Shown piece after piece: positions 27,043 through 36,268 of a stretch of 64,000 nt of DNA. The stretch is from contig CAIOLW010000144.1 in NCBI GenBank assembly GCA_903859215.1, positions 1 to 64,000 of the forward strand. The letters are read 5' to 3'. The translations under genes and the position numbers were made by a program. Numbering within the stretch: the first letter of the stretch is position 1; each line of letters opens with the position of its first letter. A model generated the notes under the pieces. The model saw nothing but the letters and a program-made list of their open reading frames with translations, was not told the origin of the DNA and did no database searches. The stretch comes from an uncultured bacterium. GTDB taxonomy: Bacteria > Krumholzibacteriota > Krumholzibacteriia > LZORAL124-64-63.

Positions 27043-29049
27043 TCAGCCGCCGCTCGCGGTGGGACCGGTGGTGGGCGGCACTTCGGCGTGGTCACCGGTG
27101 TGGCCCTGGAAGTCGGGCACCAGGCGCAGCAGCTCGGCCCACAGCGCCGGGCGGTCGCCCGCGCGCGCGGTGGCGAGCAGGGCGGCCACGCCGTCGGCCA
27201 CGGCAACCGGGTCGATGGCCTGGCGGCGCGCCGCAAGGATGCCCGGGTTGGCCGTGGGCTGCGGCTCCTCGCCCTCGGCCCACAGTTCCTCGTACATCTT
27301 CTCGCCCGGGCGCAGGCCGGTGTAGCGGATGGCGATGTCGACATTGGGCGTCAGGCCCGACAGGCGGATCATGCGGCGCGCGAGGTCGTCGATCTTCACC
27401 GGCTTGCCCATGTCCAGGATGAAGACGTCGCCGCCGGTGCCCATCGCGGCGGCGAACAGCACCAGCTGCACGGCCTCGGCGATGGTCATGAAGAAGCGCT
27501 CCATCGACGCATCGGTCACCGTGACCGGCCCACCCTGGGCGATCTGCCTGTTGAACAGCTCGACGACGCTGCCGGCCGAGCCCAGCACGTTGCCGAAGCG
27601 GATGATCATGAAGCGCGTGCCGCCGCCCTGGTCGTGCCGCGAGAGCACGACCTTCTCGGCCACCTGCTTGCTGGCGCCCATCACGTTGGTCGGCTTGACG
27701 GCCTTGTCGGTGGAGATCATCACGAAGCGCTCGACGCCGTGCTTCAGCGCCACGTCCACCAGCTGCCGCGTGCCGAGCACGTTGTTCAGCATGGCTTCCT
27801 CGGGGTGGAACTGCAGGATCGGCACGTGCTTGTAGGCCGCGGCGTGGAAGACGATGTCGGGCTTCGCGCCGCTGAAGAAGCGTTCGAGGCGGTTCTCGTC
27901 GCGGATGTCGCCGAGCAGGAACTCCAGGTCAAGGCGGGCGCCGCCGTCGCGCAGCTCGCGCTCGATGCGGAACAGCCCGTTCTCGTCCTTGTCCAGGCAG
28001 GCCAGGTACGCCGCGCCGCCCTGCACCACCTGCCGGCACAGCTCCGAGCCGATGGAGCCGGCCGCGCCGGTCACCAGGACGCGCTTGCCCTTCAGCAAAC
28101 CCGCCAGCACCTGCTGGTCGCCGACAATGGGCCGCCGGTTAAGGAGGCTGGTGGTCGAGAAGTCCTCCACGCGACGCACGCCGGGCTTCTCGCTCTCCAT
28201 GATCTCCCAGAAGCTGGGCACGGACTTCAGCGGCAGCCCCGTCTCCTGGCACAGCCCCAGGATGCGGTACAGCTGCGTGGTCGTGGCCGACGGGATGGCC
28301 AGCACGATCACCTCGGCCTGGGTGCGGTGCGCCACCTCGCCGATGTCGTCGATGCCGCCCAGGACAGGCACGCCGCGGATGCGCATGCCGCGCGCCTGCA
28401 CGTTGTCGTCGACGATCGCCACCGGCCGGAAGCCGCCCAGCCGCGGCGACTGCATGGCCTCGATGGTCAGGGCGCCGGCATTGCCGCCGCCGACGACCAC
28501 GGCGCGCCGGCGCGGGGCGCGGTTGCCCAGCCGGTCGGCCGGCCCGCCGATGATCCGGTAGGCGAAGCGCCCGGCCACCACCAGGCCCAGGCAGAGCACC
28601 ATGTCGATGGCCAGGGTCGACAGCGGGAAGCCGCCGGGCCGCCGCCAGAACAGCCACAGGGCGACGATGATCAGGGCGCTGCTCGAAAACACGCTGAGCA
28701 CCAGCCGCGGCAGGTCTTCGACCGAGGCGAAGCGCCACGACTGGCGGTGCACGCCCGAACTCCACAGGAACAGCAGCCGCACCGGCACCGTCACCGCGAG
28801 CATGGCCAGCCACCACGCCTGCCACTGCATGTTGGTCGCCAGCAGGCGGTCCAGCACGACGAACCGCAGCAGGAACGACAACGTGACCGACACCGCGCAC
28901 AGCAGGCCGAAGAACAGCATCGCGAACAGCAGGCGGTGACCGCGCACGAGCGTCGTCAGGAACCCGTCCTGGCGCAGCAGCCGGGAACCGAGCGAGCGCG
29001 CGGGCCGGGGCGGGGCGTTCCCGGGGCCGGGGTCGGCGGAAAAGGTCAT
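27043..29049 (-). CDS. CapD/FlaA1-type membrane nucleotide-sugar 4,6-dehydratase
   Basis: A 668-residue protein of the WbpM/PglF/CapD group, which convert UDP-GlcNAc-type sugars to 4-keto-6-deoxy products. Four helices lie at about 41-63, 79-96, 118-135 and 145-160. A CoA-binding-like Rossmann domain has VVGGGNAG at 185-192. The catalytic SDR domain has GAAGSIGS at 328-335, STDK at 446-449 and MGASK at 457-461; as in PglF, Met replaces the usual SDR tyrosine before the lysine. It is the first gene of the minus-strand flippase/polymerase/glycosyltransferase operon and stands divergent from the WecA-like gene. The product probably feeds repeat-unit assembly. Confidence 0.93.
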   Translation of the reverse strand: MTFSADPGPGNAPPRPARSLGSRLLRQDGFLTTLVRGHRLLFAMLFFGLLCAVSVTLSFLLRFVVLDRLLATNMQWQAWWLAMLAVTVPVRLLFLWSSGVHRQSWRFASVEDLPRLVLSVFSSSALIIVALWLFWRRPGGFPLSTLAIDMVLCLGLVVAGRFAYRIIGGPADRLGNRAPRRRAVVVGGGNAGALTIEAMQSPRLGGFRPVAIVDDNVQARGMRIRGVPVLGGIDDIGEVAHRTQAEVIVLAIPSATTTQLYRILGLCQETGLPLKSVPSFWEIMESEKPGVRRVEDFSTTSLLNRRPIVGDQQVLAGLLKGKRVLVTGAAGSIGSELCRQVVQGGAAYLACLDKDENGLFRIERELRDGGARLDLEFLLGDIRDENRLERFFSGAKPDIVFHAAAYKHVPILQFHPEEAMLNNVLGTRQLVDVALKHGVERFVMISTDKAVKPTNVMGASKQVAEKVVLSRHDQGGGTRFMIIRFGNVLGSAGSVVELFNRQIAQGGPVTVTDASMERFFMTIAEAVQLVLFAAAMGTGGDVFILDMGKPVKIDDLARRMIRLSGLTPNVDIAIRYTGLRPGEKMYEELWAEGEEPQPTANPGILAARRQAIDPVAVADGVAALLATARAGDRPALWAELLRLVPDFQGHTGDHAEVPPTTGPTASGG

Positions 29050-29160
29050 GAAACGGGTTCACTCCTTCGGGGCGGCGCCCCGCGGTCTTGCACTGGAGCG
29101 CAAGCATAATGCCGCCGGCGGCGAATGTCTGCCGCCAATTGGCCCCCGCCGCATCCGGGC

Positions 29161-29189
29161 TTGACCGCCCGGCCCGCGGTTCTCACTAT
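29161..29189 (+). promoter_or_regulatory. Possible promoter of the WecA-like gene
   Basis: TTGACC (29161-29166), 17 bases, CACTAT (29184-29189). The start point would be about 50 bases before the ATG. The -35 box equals that of the permease and Wza promoters; the -10 box is weak. Confidence 0.35.
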
Positions 29190-29246
29190 GGACCGGCGGC
29201 CCCGGGGCCGCTCACCGATGGACGGATTCCGGAAAGTCACGCCAGC

Positions 29247-30353
29247 ATGCTCGAAGCACCCCTGTTCGCCTTCCTCGGCGCGGTGGCCCTGAACCTGGTG
29301 GCCACGCCGTGGCTCATCCGCTACCTGCGTGATCGCTCCCTGCTGGACATCCCGAACGCGCGCAGCAGCCACGACCAGCCGGTGCCGCGCGGCGCCGGCA
29401 TCGCCATCGTCGGCACCTGGCTGCTCGGCATGTCCAGCACCTGGGCCCTGCGCTACCCGCTGCCCGCCCTCGGCATCATGGCGCCCGACGGCTTCGTGCT
29501 GGGGACCGCGGCCGGCATGTGCGTGCTGGCCTTCCTGGGCTACCAGGACGACCGCCACAACCTGAACCCGTACGTCAAGCTGGTCGCGCAGGTGGCCGTC
29601 ACGGCCGGCGCGCTCTGGCAGTCGGGCCTGCGCGTGGCCGACCTGGGCCTGCCGTTCGGCGGCGCGCACGACCTGGGCGCGCTGGGCTGGGTGTTCGCCA
29701 TCGTCTGGCTGGTGGGCTTCACCAACATCTTCAACTTCATGGACGGCATCAACGGCCTGGCCTTCACGCAGCTGACGGTGGCCGGCGCGGCCTTCTGCCT
29801 GATGGGCGTGGCCACCAACGACTACGAACTGGCGATCGCCGGCGCGCTGGCCTCGGGCGCGGCGCTGGGCACGCTGAAGTACAACTTCCCGCGCGCGCTC
29901 ATCTTCATGGGGGATGTGGGCAGCCTGCCGTCGGGGTTCCTGCTGGCGATGCTGGCGCTGCGGGCGGGATTCGGCGCGCGCGCCGAGGGCACGCCGTGGA
30001 TCGCCGCGCTGTTCGTGCTGTGGCCGTTCATCTGGGACGGCGGCTTCACCCTGGTCAACCGGGTCTACCACCGCCGCAACCCGTTCCGGCCCCACCGCAG
30101 CCACCTCTACCAGCGGCTGTACGTGACGGGCATGTCGCACAAGTCCATCACGCTGCGCTACGGGGTGGCGATGCTGGCCTGCGCCATCGCCGGCCTGGCG
30201 GGCCAGCGGCGCGACCCGGAGATCCTGCGCGGCGCGCTGGCGCTGATCCTGGTGGGCTCGGCCCTCTACACCATCCGCGTCGTCCGGCGCGTGCGCGCCA
30301 GCATGACCGAAGGACGTCACGTCGACGTCGATCAGCCCCGCGGTCCCGCCTGA
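29247..30353 (+). CDS. Polytopic phosphoglycosyl transferase, WecA/MraY family
   Basis: A 368-residue membrane enzyme that transfers a sugar-1-phosphate from a UDP-sugar to undecaprenyl phosphate. The ATG at 29247 begins a helix (APLFAFLGAVALNLVATPWLI). Family motifs are in place: SSHDQPVPRGAGIAI (40-54), GYQDDRHNLNPYVKL (98-112), FNFMDGING (162-170) and, later, FPRALIFMGDVGS. The HPHRSHLYQR-like segment (PFRPHRSHLYQRL) is the C-terminal His-rich loop. The likely role is starting O-antigen-like glycan synthesis. It is on the plus strand and its last 22 bases overlap the end of the convergent glycosyltransferase gene. Confidence 0.92.
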   Translation: MLEAPLFAFLGAVALNLVATPWLIRYLRDRSLLDIPNARSSHDQPVPRGAGIAIVGTWLLGMSSTWALRYPLPALGIMAPDGFVLGTAAGMCVLAFLGYQDDRHNLNPYVKLVAQVAVTAGALWQSGLRVADLGLPFGGAHDLGALGWVFAIVWLVGFTNIFNFMDGINGLAFTQLTVAGAAFCLMGVATNDYELAIAGALASGAALGTLKYNFPRALIFMGDVGSLPSGFLLAMLALRAGFGARAEGTPWIAALFVLWPFIWDGGFTLVNRVYHRRNPFRPHRSHLYQRLYVTGMSHKSITLRYGVAMLACAIAGLAGQRRDPEILRGALALILVGSALYTIRVVRRVRASMTEGRHVDVDQPRGPA

Positions 30354-31492
30354 TCCTTCGCTCCCCGCAACTCGGCGTACAGGGCCAGCGTCTGCTGCGC
30401 CACGTGCTGCTGCGTGAACCCCGATTCCACGAGCCGGCGGGCGGCCAGGCCGTAGCGTTCGCGCAGCGCCGCGTCCGCCAGCAGCTGCCGCAGCGCCCCG
30501 GCCAGCGCCACCTCGTCGCGCGCCGGCACCACCAGGCCCGTTTCCCCGTGGATGACGATGTCGCGACAGCCGGGCACGTCGGTGGTCACCGACGGCCGGC
30601 CCGCCGCGGCGGCCTCGAGCAGGGTCTTGGGCAACCCCTCGCGATACGACGGCAGGCAGACGATGTGGCAGGACGCAAGGATGGCCGGCACGTCGTCGCG
30701 ATGCCCCCACCACTCGACGTCGCCGGCCTCGCGCCACTTCAGCAGCGTCTGTTCGGGCACGGCCGCCGGGTTGTCGACGTCGGCGTCGCCCACCAGCACG
30801 AACCGCGCCTGGACGCCCTCGCCGCGCAGCCGGCGCGCCGCGGCGACGAACTCGCCCACGCCCTTGTCCCACAGCTGGCGCGCCGTCAGCACCACCAGCG
30901 GCACGCCGGCGGGCGGCGGCGTCACGGGGAACAGCGACAGGTCGACGCCCGACCCGCGGATGATCACGATGTCCTGCCGCCGCACGATGCCGGCCTTCAC
31001 CAGGCTGTCGGCGTCGTCGTCGTTCTGCAGGATGGTCCGCGCGCGCACGCGCTTCAGCGCCAGCTTCAGCAGGCTGCCGGCCACCGCGCGCAGCGCCGCG
31101 CCCTTGGCGCCCTGCGCGATGAACACGTAGCCCAGGCCGGTGAACGCGTTGACGACCGCCGGCACGCCGGCCGAGCGCGCGGCCAGGCTGCCGTAGATGA
31201 TGGGCTTGAGCGCGACGTGGTGCACCAGGTCGGGGCGTTCGGCGCGGTAGATGGCGGTGATCTGGCGCAGCGTGGCCAGCTCGCGCAGCGGGTCGATGCT
31301 GCGCCGGCTGAGCGAAAGCGGGTACAGGCGCAGGCCTTCGTTCTCGATGACGGCGCCGTGGCGGTTCACGCGCGTCACGACGACGACGTCATAGCCCGCG
31401 TCGCGCGCCGCGCGCGCCAGCGACAGGCGGTGCGAGCAGAACACCCAGTCTTCGGTGACCAGGAACAGCAGCTTCGGCTTGTGCGAACCCAA
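30332..31492 (-). CDS. Glycosyltransferase, GT4 family
   Basis: A 386-residue GT-B enzyme. I place the start at TTG 31492, preceded by GGGAGG at 6 bases; no ATG fits. The N-terminal KLLFLVTEDWVFCSHRLSLARAARDAGYDVVVVTRV is the usual acceptor-domain start of PglA-like galactosyl/GalNAc transferases. The donor domain shows ARQLWDKGVGEFV, VLVGDADVDNPA and SYREGLPKTLLEAAAAGRP, with the conserved Glu pair. It lies 23 bases after the asparagine synthase gene and is the last gene of that operon. Confidence 0.9.
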   Translation of the reverse strand: MGSHKPKLLFLVTEDWVFCSHRLSLARAARDAGYDVVVVTRVNRHGAVIENEGLRLYPLSLSRRSIDPLRELATLRQITAIYRAERPDLVHHVALKPIIYGSLAARSAGVPAVVNAFTGLGYVFIAQGAKGAALRAVAGSLLKLALKRVRARTILQNDDDADSLVKAGIVRRQDIVIIRGSGVDLSLFPVTPPPAGVPLVVLTARQLWDKGVGEFVAAARRLRGEGVQARFVLVGDADVDNPAAVPEQTLLKWREAGDVEWWGHRDDVPAILASCHIVCLPSYREGLPKTLLEAAAAGRPSVTTDVPGCRDIVIHGETGLVVPARDEVALAGALRQLLADAALRERYGLAARRLVESGFTQQHVAQQTLALYAELRGAKDQAGPRG

Positions 31493-31515
31493 TGGGAGCC
31501 TCCCGAACCCTGAAC

Positions 31516-33459
31516 CTAGTGCCTGAGCCACAGCTGGAACATGAGCACATCCCACAGGTCGTATTGCCAGTTGCGCCTGCCGGACAGGTGCTCGTCCCAC
31601 TTGCGGCGGATGGGCGCGGGCGCGAAGTAGCCTTCCTGCGCCAGTCGCCCGGGCTCGAGCAGGTCCTCGGCCCATGCGCGCAGCGGGCCGCGCAGCCAGT
31701 CGTCGATCGGGACGCTGAACCCCATCTTGGGCCGCTCGATCAGTTCGCGCGGCACATAGCGGTACAGCACCTGGCGCAACGGCCACTTCCCGACGCCGCC
31801 CCGCAGCTTGTAGTCCAAAGGCAACGACCACGCGAACGCGACCACGCGATGATCGAGCAGCGGCACGCGCGTCTCGAGGCTGACGCCCATCGCGGCACGG
31901 TCGACCTTCACGAGGATGTCGTCCGGCAGGAAGGCCAGCGTGTCGAGCGCCATCATCCGGTGGATGAAGCCGTCGGTGCGCGGCTGCAGGTCGGGCGTCG
32001 TCATCACGGTGGCCGGTTCGGTGGCGCCCAGGACGACCGAGGCCGGGTCCTGCCAATGGCTGACCAGCATCCGGTACAGGTCCTCGGCCGAGCGGGCGCC
32101 CATCACGTCGGCGCCCTTGTGCAGCTTGTCGCCGACGTTCGCCTGCCCGATCCCGGCCGGCAGTCGCGACTGCACCGGCCCCAGGAGGCGGTCCCAGGTC
32201 GAGGGGCTGATCGCGGTCAGCGCGCGGCCGAGCCCGGCCCGCCCGCCGCGCGGCAGCAGGGAGAACCGGCGCCACAGCGTGTTGGCGAGCACGTAGCGGT
32301 TGTAGCCGCTGAAGACCTCGTCGCCGGCGTCGCCGGACAGGGACACGGTCACGTGCCGCCGCGCCATCTGGGCCACCAGGAAGGTGGGGATCTGCGACGA
32401 GTCCGCGAACGGCTCGTCGTACAGGTCGGGCAGCCGCGGGATCACGTCCAGCGCCTGCTGCGGCGTCACTTCCAGTTCGGTGTGGTCGGTGCCCAGGTGT
32501 TTGGCGACGGCGCGGGCGTGCTCCGCCTCCTGGTAGTTCTGGTCGGGCACGCCGATGGTGAACGTGCGCACCGGGCGCGACGACTGCGCCTGCATGAGCG
32601 CCACGATGGTCGACGAGTCCACGCCGCCGGACAGGAACGCGCCCAGCGGGACGTCGGACATCATCTGCCCGCGCACGGCAGTGCGCAGCAGCGCGTCCAG
32701 TTCATCGACGGCATCGGCCGGCGAGCCGCGGAACGGATGCGCCAGGCCGTCGGCCACCACCCGGCGCAGGTCCCAGTAACGTCGCGGCGCCGCGTCGCGC
32801 TGCGCCAGGGACAACGTCAGCAGCGTGCCGGGCAACAATTTTGAGATGCCCTGGAAGATGGAATGCGGCGCCGAGATGGCATTGTGGCGCATCAGCAGGC
32901 ACAGGGCATCGCGGTTGACGGGCGCAGCGAACGCAGGATGGGCGCGCAGCGCCTTCAACTCGGAGCCGAACAGCAGCGTGCCGCCCTGCCAGCCGTAGTA
33001 CAGCGGCTTCTCGCCCAGCCGGTCGCGGGCCAGGGTCAGTTCGCGACGCTCGCGATCCCAGACGGCCAGCGCGAACATGCCCACGCTGCGCTCGATCGTC
33101 TCGTCGAGGCCCCACGCCTCGAAGCCGGCCAGCAGCGTCTCTGTGTCGGAGTGGCCGCGCCAGGCAGGCGCGGCTTCGCCCAACTGCTCGCGCAGCTCGA
33201 GGTGATTGTAGATCTCGCCGTTGAAGACCAGCACGAAGCGCCCGCCGGCCGACAGCATGGGTTGGTGCCCGGCCGCGCTCAGGTCGACGATGGACAGCCG
33301 CCGGTGCACCAGGCCCACCGCCGCGTCCGCATCCACCCACACGCCGGCATCGTCCGGGCCGCGATGGGCGATGACCTCGCCCATCCGCCGCAGGACATCC
33401 GGCCCCGACGACGGGTCGAACGCCGCTGAAGCCCCCAGGTAACCGGCGATGCCGCACAT
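31516..33459 (-). CDS. asnB: Asparagine synthase (glutamine-hydrolysing)
   Basis: A 647-residue protein with an N-terminal class II glutaminase domain and a C-terminal synthetase domain. Cys2 in MCGIAGYLG is the glutamine-attacking nucleophile; HRGPDDAG, RLSIVDLS and FNGEIYNH follow. The PP-loop SGGVDSS is in the second domain. Start at ATG 33459, which exposes Cys2. AsnB homologues are common in polysaccharide loci, where they may amidate sugar acids or lipids rather than aspartate; the placement between two glycosyltransferases makes that plausible. The upstream gene ends 2 bases before its start. Confidence 0.95.
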   Translation of the reverse strand: MCGIAGYLGASAAFDPSSGPDVLRRMGEVIAHRGPDDAGVWVDADAAVGLVHRRLSIVDLSAAGHQPMLSAGGRFVLVFNGEIYNHLELREQLGEAAPAWRGHSDTETLLAGFEAWGLDETIERSVGMFALAVWDRERRELTLARDRLGEKPLYYGWQGGTLLFGSELKALRAHPAFAAPVNRDALCLLMRHNAISAPHSIFQGISKLLPGTLLTLSLAQRDAAPRRYWDLRRVVADGLAHPFRGSPADAVDELDALLRTAVRGQMMSDVPLGAFLSGGVDSSTIVALMQAQSSRPVRTFTIGVPDQNYQEAEHARAVAKHLGTDHTELEVTPQQALDVIPRLPDLYDEPFADSSQIPTFLVAQMARRHVTVSLSGDAGDEVFSGYNRYVLANTLWRRFSLLPRGGRAGLGRALTAISPSTWDRLLGPVQSRLPAGIGQANVGDKLHKGADVMGARSAEDLYRMLVSHWQDPASVVLGATEPATVMTTPDLQPRTDGFIHRMMALDTLAFLPDDILVKVDRAAMGVSLETRVPLLDHRVVAFAWSLPLDYKLRGGVGKWPLRQVLYRYVPRELIERPKMGFSVPIDDWLRGPLRAWAEDLLEPGRLAQEGYFAPAPIRRKWDEHLSGRRNWQYDLWDVLMFQLWLRH

Positions 33460-33461
33460 CC

Positions 33462-34628
33462 CTAGCCCGCCGCCTTTCGCTGCGCACCCAGCGCCGCCAA
33501 CCCGGCGTAAAACAGTTCGTACTTCTTCACGATCGCGCCGATCTCGAACTGCGACGCCACGCGCCCGCGCGCCCGCGCGCCGAGTTCGGCCCGCTGCGTC
33601 GGCGACAGGGCGAGCAGGTCGTCGGTCGCCGCCGCCAGCCCCGCCATGTCGCCGCAGGCCACGACGCGGCCGGAGTCCCCCACGATCATGGCCGAGTCGC
33701 CGGCAGCCGTCACGGCGCACGGCACGCCGCAGGCCATCGCTTCGCCCAGGACGCTGGGAAAGGCCTCGCCCCACGACGGCGAGACCAGCACGTCCAGCGC
33801 CGCCATCAGGCGCGGCACGTCGTCGCGAGGGCCCAGCAGCCGGGTAGCGCCGGACACGCCCGCGTCTTGCGTGCATTCGGCAAGCCGCGCATTGTCGCGA
33901 TCGAGCCCCGCGCCGACGAGCACGAACCGCGCATCGGCGCGGCGCCCGTGCACAAGGCCGGCGACGGTGACGAACCCCTCGATGTTCTTCAAGGGGTCCC
34001 AGCGGGCGACCAGCCCGACCACGGGCGCCTCGGCCGCCAGGCCCAGTTCGCGCCGCACCTCGGCCCGCGCCTCGCCGTCGGGCCTGAACCGCGAGAGGTC
34101 GAACCCGTTCGGCACCACGACCAGGCGCCCGGCCGCATAGCCGATCGCGATGTGGGCCGCGCGCGCGGCCTCGGACACCGACAGGATGCGGTCAGGTACA
34201 AGACGCGAAAGCCGCGCGCAGGCCCGCGCCACCAGGCGCGTGGAGAGCTTGGTCCTGTCCGGGTCGAGCGACGTGTTGTGGATGGCCCAGCCGATGCCGC
34301 AGCCCCCGGCCAGCTTCGCCGCCAGCCCGCCCACCAGGTCGGCATGGTACATCCAGGTGTGGACGACGTCAGGCCGCAGCGCGCGCAGGCGGGTGGCCAG
34401 CCGCGCGACCGCGAGCGGCCCCACGCGCCCCGGTGTCAGGCCGAGCGCCTCGACGGGGATGCCCAGCGCCTCGATCCGCCGGCCGACCTCGCCCACGTCG
34501 GTCAGCGAGATGACGCGCGGCGCCCAGGCCGGGTCCAGGCGCTCGAGCACCTTCAGGAGCGTGAGCTCGGCGCCACCGGTCCGCAGTCCGGTGATCACAA
34601 CGACCAGGCGTGCCGGACGGCCGTCCAT
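33462..34628 (-). CDS. Glycosyltransferase, GT4 family
   Basis: A 388-residue GT-B glycosyltransferase. The N-terminus (ITGLRTGGAELTLLKVLERL) has the GGAE acceptor-domain motif common in GT4. The donor part includes VPNGFDLSRFRPD, GLVARWDPLKNIEGFV, LLGPRDDVPRLMAALDVLVSPSWGEAFPSVLGEAMACGVP, which is the EX7E-type site. It starts an operon with asnB (2-base gap) and a second GT4. A GGAG site lies close to the ATG. Sugar not known. Confidence 0.92.
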   Translation of the reverse strand: MDGRPARLVVVITGLRTGGAELTLLKVLERLDPAWAPRVISLTDVGEVGRRIEALGIPVEALGLTPGRVGPLAVARLATRLRALRPDVVHTWMYHADLVGGLAAKLAGGCGIGWAIHNTSLDPDRTKLSTRLVARACARLSRLVPDRILSVSEAARAAHIAIGYAAGRLVVVPNGFDLSRFRPDGEARAEVRRELGLAAEAPVVGLVARWDPLKNIEGFVTVAGLVHGRRADARFVLVGAGLDRDNARLAECTQDAGVSGATRLLGPRDDVPRLMAALDVLVSPSWGEAFPSVLGEAMACGVPCAVTAAGDSAMIVGDSGRVVACGDMAGLAAATDDLLALSPTQRAELGARARGRVASQFEIGAIVKKYELFYAGLAALGAQRKAAG

Positions 34629-34701
34629 GGGGCTCCAGGGTCGAAAGGTGGCGGGTGCGGAAGCGGAAGGTACGATCAGGGGCGGGTCGAAGGTCTGTCA
34701 A

Positions 34702-34721
34702 GGGGCAGTCGGCACTGCCCC
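34702..34721 (-). terminator. Hairpin after the sugar transferase, next to a TTGACA box
   Basis: On either strand arms GGGGCAGT and ACTGCCCC (34702-34709, 34714-34721) enclose a 4-base loop, 6 bases after the sugar transferase stop on the minus strand. There is no T-run. It is followed directly by TTGACA (34696-34701), which could be the -35 box for the next glycosyltransferase gene; the -10 region (TGATCG) is poor. Confidence 0.4.
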
Positions 34722-34727
34722 CTGACC

Positions 34728-35573
34728 TCAGCTCATGCTCTGGACGTACTGCAGGATCTCCTCGGCCTCGGCCTCGGCGTCCTCGGCCAGGGCCAGGCCC
34801 AGGCCCAGGCTCAGGCCACCGGGAACGGCGACCATGGCGCGGATACTGGCCGGCATCGCGGCAGGGTGAACGGCTGTCCGGGCCACCAGCGGCCGCGGCA
34901 GCAGGGCCGCGGGCTCGTACCAGGCCGGCACGTTGGCCACGATGGGCGCGTCCAGCAGCTGCCCGGCCGTCATCGCGGGCGTGGACTTCCACGGCGAGAC
35001 GGTCTCGAGGATCGTCCAGATGTCCCGCAGCAGCGGGTCGGTGAGGCACTCCTCGTACATGGCCAGCTTGCGCGGCATGACGCGGTCGATGTAGAAGCGG
35101 CGCGAATCGCGCACCTGGTCGTCGGCAAGGATCGATTCCTCGCTGCGAAACGCAAGCGTGGCGCGGTGCGTGATCCCAGGCCTGACGTTCAGGATCCTCT
35201 GGTACTGGCGCGGGAACATCGAGGCGAACTCGGGCACCTCGGGCCGCGGCCCCACCAGCGACATGTTGCCCTTCAGGACGTTCCACAGCTGCGGAATCTC
35301 GTCGAGCTTGGTGCGCCGCAGAAAACGCCCCACGGCCGTCACGCGCGGATCGCCGCCGGCGGTAACGCGGGCGCCCCGACGGTCGGCGTCGTGGATCATC
35401 GAGCGGAACTTGTACATGCGGAATGGACGCCCATGGCGGCCGAGGCGCGACTGCGCGAAGACCACCGGGCCGGGGCTCGACAGCCGCACGGAGGTGGCGA
35501 CGCCCAGGATCAGCGGCAGCAGAATCAGCAAACCGATCACGGATGCGGAAACATCAAACCATCTCTTTACCAA
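34728..35573 (-). CDS. Monotopic phosphoglycosyl transferase (PglC/WcaJ-type sugar transferase) with C-terminal extension
   Basis: A 281-residue enzyme that starts glycan assembly on undecaprenyl phosphate. The core (residues 1-200) has the single N-terminal membrane segment (FDVSASVIGLLILLPLILGVA), KFRSM, and DEIPQLWNVLKGNMSLVGPRPE, the hallmark of the family. The TTG start at 35573 is preceded by AAGGGGAG. About 80 extra residues follow the usual core. The last 30 are low-complexity (GGLSLGLGLALAEDAEAEAEE), encoded by short CTCGGC/AGGCCC repeats. It is the second initiating transferase of the locus; the other is the WecA-like enzyme. Confidence 0.92.
   Translation of the reverse strand: MVKRWFDVSASVIGLLILLPLILGVATSVRLSSPGPVVFAQSRLGRHGRPFRMYKFRSMIHDADRRGARVTAGGDPRVTAVGRFLRRTKLDEIPQLWNVLKGNMSLVGPRPEVPEFASMFPRQYQRILNVRPGITHRATLAFRSEESILADDQVRDSRRFYIDRVMPRKLAMYEECLTDPLLRDIWTILETVSPWKSTPAMTAGQLLDAPIVANVPAWYEPAALLPRPLVARTAVHPAAMPASIRAMVAVPGGLSLGLGLALAEDAEAEAEEILQYVQSMS
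34735..34815 (-). repeat. Low-complexity hexamer-like repeats in the sugar transferase 3' end
   Basis: The plus strand shows repeats of CTCGGC (four near 34760-34785) and CAGGCC/CAGGCT (four near 34793-34820). They encode the Leu-Gly-Leu-Gly-Leu and Ala-Glu-Ala-Glu-Ala-Glu runs at the protein C-terminus. Replication slippage is a likely origin. Confidence 0.7.
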
Positions 35574-36268
35574 GATCTCCCCTTCCCTGGGACATCACCC
35601 ACGCCGAACCGGCCGTCTGATATCGGCCGGGCGCGGGAATTCCTTAGTGATTCATGCAATGCCGGTGCCACTCCCCCAACTGCCCAGCATAACGTTCGGT
35701 GATGCCATTTCTTTCTCAGATACTTCAATTTTGTGGGGAGTTATGAGAATAGGCAAGGGCAATGTTGGGACATTATCATGAGTTTTTTGGTCCGCTATTG
35801 GCTGGTTGTTTTCCTACCCATGTGGTGGGGATGAACACGCGTAGATCGTGCCGTCCGGCCTCGAACGTGGAGCCTCGTGATGAATTTGAATGAAATTGCA
35901 ACTCATCAAGATAATTCCGCCTGCGGCACCCGAAAGTGCTAGATGACCGGAAACCGCAGCTCACCACGCGGCCCAAGACCAAGATGCCCGACATGGAGCG
36001 GTCATCAATACCGCCGCGCACGGGCATCTTGTAACCAACCGGCGGCGACGTGCCGCACCCGACGGGTAGACCGGGTCATATTGTCGCGATTGCCGCCACG
36101 CAGACAAAATGCAATCATGCTTGAAAAGTGTTTCGTGTCGGCACGGGGGTCGCATGCCTGCGATCGCTCATCAACCTGCCCTGTGACGCACAACGAACAG
36201 AGCCTATGCGACGCTCGCCAGACGGTTGGCCCGCAACAAAGTCGGGTCCCAATGCCTTACAAAGGGAC
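35574..36268. other. Unassigned low-GC spacer at the edge of the glycosyltransferase island
   Basis: A 695-base stretch without a recognisable gene, and clearly richer in A and T than the surrounding genes. A hairpin with 7-bp arms (CCGGCCG and CGGCCGG, 35609-35630) lies in the leader of the sugar transferase. An 11-bp inverted repeat with a 30-base gap is at 35980-36031. A weak minus-strand frame at 35776-36027 (83 codons) has no familiar motif and no clear ribosome site. The region should contain promoters for both directions, but none stands out. Confidence 0.5.
35980..36031. repeat. 11-bp inverted repeat with 30-base spacer
   Basis: CAAGATGCCCG (35980-35990) and CGGGCATCTTG (36021-36031) are perfect reverse complements. 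A second pairing, GATGACCG (35942-35949) with CGGTCATC (35999-36006), would compete with it. Confidence 0.6.

Noticed and set aside
35776-36027. Small minus-strand gene of 83 codons in the low-GC spacer
   Set aside because: No ribosome site, no family resemblance, and its codon use does not look coding; kept only as a note in the spacer entry.
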